A DNA stretch of 64,000 nt. It comes from Sulfolobales archaeon. Its GTDB lineage: Archaea; Thermoproteota; Thermoprotei_A; Sulfolobales; AG1. Positions 63,582-64,000 of the stretch are shown one piece after another (the first letter of the stretch is position 1; every line of letters starts with the position of its first letter). The stretch lies in contig JAVZPJ010000001.1 of the NCBI GenBank assembly GCA_038881635.1, positions 1 through 64,000 of the forward strand. Reading direction: 5' to 3'. The notes under the pieces are model-generated. The model saw only the letters and a program-made list of their open reading frames with translations. It did no database searches and had not been told where the DNA came from. A program made the position numbers and the translations under genes.

Positions 63582-64000
63582 TTGGTAGATCTACATAGTA
63601 TAGTAGGTGATCTAAGAAATAGAATCGATGAAGTAGAAGTTTCTAGACTGAGAAGATCTGATGCCCAGGTTCTCAGCTTATTTAAAGAAGCTATCTCATT
63701 ATTACATGATGTGACATCCAAGGCTGGATGTCTTCTTAACCATTCTAATGTGAAGAATGTAGGAGCTATATGTAGTAGAAAATGGATTGCATCGATAGCT
63801 GATCAGAAGATCTACTCAGTCACAAAACTTACTAGAGGAATAGGATTTTCAATAGATCTGGTAGAGAGAAGTGTGAAGATATTCAATAGAGGCTATCTAA
63901 TGATATTTGGCAGAGATAGAATCATTGTTGTCACACCTGTGAGAGAGCTGGAGATAAATCTAAGGAATCTAGAAGGTGTTTCGGAGCATCTTCCACTCAT
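63582..64000 (+). CDS. Hypothetical protein, 5' part (continues past window)
   Basis: 139 codons to the window edge, from TTG 63582 after AGGAGA (63571-63576). It starts helical (HSIVGDLRNRIDEVEVS) and then has a mixed alpha/beta region (YLMIFGRDRIIVVTPVRELE). No family recognised. Confidence 0.65.
   Translation, partial: MVDLHSIVGDLRNRIDEVEVSRLRRSDAQVLSLFKEAISLLHDVTSKAGCLLNHSNVKNVGAICSRKWIASIADQKIYSVTKLTRGIGFSIDLVERSVKIFNRGYLMIFGRDRIIVVTPVRELEINLRNLEGVSEHLPL

Noticed and set aside
1-64000. CRISPR array
   Set aside because: No regularly spaced direct repeats with unique spacers were seen; the only tandem repeats are the 33-base coding repeats of the stalk gene.

Overview
The window looks like a stretch of chromosome from a hyperthermophilic, protein-degrading crenarchaeon (Thermoproteota, Thermoprotei; Desulfurococcales-like). 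The evidence is archaeal information genes (TopoVI A/B, aIF5A, SRP54, thermosome, Taw3, TruD, Pth2, S17e), TATA-type promoters close to starts, GAGGTGA-like Shine-Dalgarno sites, frequent GTG/TTG starts, AT-rich DNA and strong AGA/AGG arginine codon bias. I cannot name a genus. There is no CRISPR array, rRNA or intact transposon, and one tRNA gene (Asn).

Layout. 1-3.0 kb: the C-terminal end of a coiled-coil S-layer stalk-like protein, then a secreted PNGase A-like glycosidase. 3.1-13.5 kb: ValRS, a 1282-residue envelope protein, a radical SAM/B12 protein, thiolase and a KaiC-like ATPase. 13.5-21.1 kb: DUF131 and AMMECR1, adenine deaminase, three four-CBS proteins and MTA phosphorylase. 21.2-24.4 kb: a ribosomal S17e operon ending in a ubiquitin-like/Cgi121 fusion, divergent from the thermosome gene. 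24.6-33.2 kb: a TnpB scrap, an ABC-2 exporter, a CitG-like protein, a phosphoribosyltransferase/CBS pair, two-subunit fumarase and an amidase. 33.2-37.0 kb: a minus-strand run of DUF373, coiled-coil, nuclease-like and ribbon-helix-helix proteins. 37.1-42.7 kb: a complete histidine-degradation set (hutU, hutI, hutG-like, hutH). 42.7-49.5 kb: acylphosphatase, Pth2, TruD, aIF5A, SRP54 and an Ntn asparaginase. 49.5-53.0 kb: a TadC/TadA-type pilus motor. 53.1-57.8 kb: tRNA-Asn, an IS200/IS605-like end, a ribbon-helix-helix regulator with a palindromic operator, Taw3 and TopoVI. 57.9-64 kb: an S9 peptidase, a geranylgeranyl-reductase-family flavoprotein, an MTHFR fusion protein, an AdoMet decarboxylase-family gene with an unusual inverted repeat, and a partial gene.

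How the genes fit together. PNGase A-like protein, S9 peptidase, asparaginase, amidase and the hut pathway suggest growth on proteins and amino acids; fumarase and thiolase are central metabolism. Adenine deaminase and MTA phosphorylase form a purine and methylthioadenosine salvage theme, linked through AdoMet decarboxylase to polyamines and the hypusine of aIF5A.

Most notable observations: (i) a MoaD/Urm1-like domain ending in diglycine, fused in one frame to the KEOPS subunit Cgi121; (ii) an inverted repeat around the AdoMet decarboxylase gene that could pair the 5' end of its mRNA with a bulge in a 3' hairpin; (iii) two conserved genes whose only sensible starts are AUA (DUF131) and AUU (Pth2), each behind a good Shine-Dalgarno; (iv) an MTHFR_C-type zinc domain fused ahead of MTHFR; (v) an orphan IS200/IS605-like end beside tRNA-Asn.
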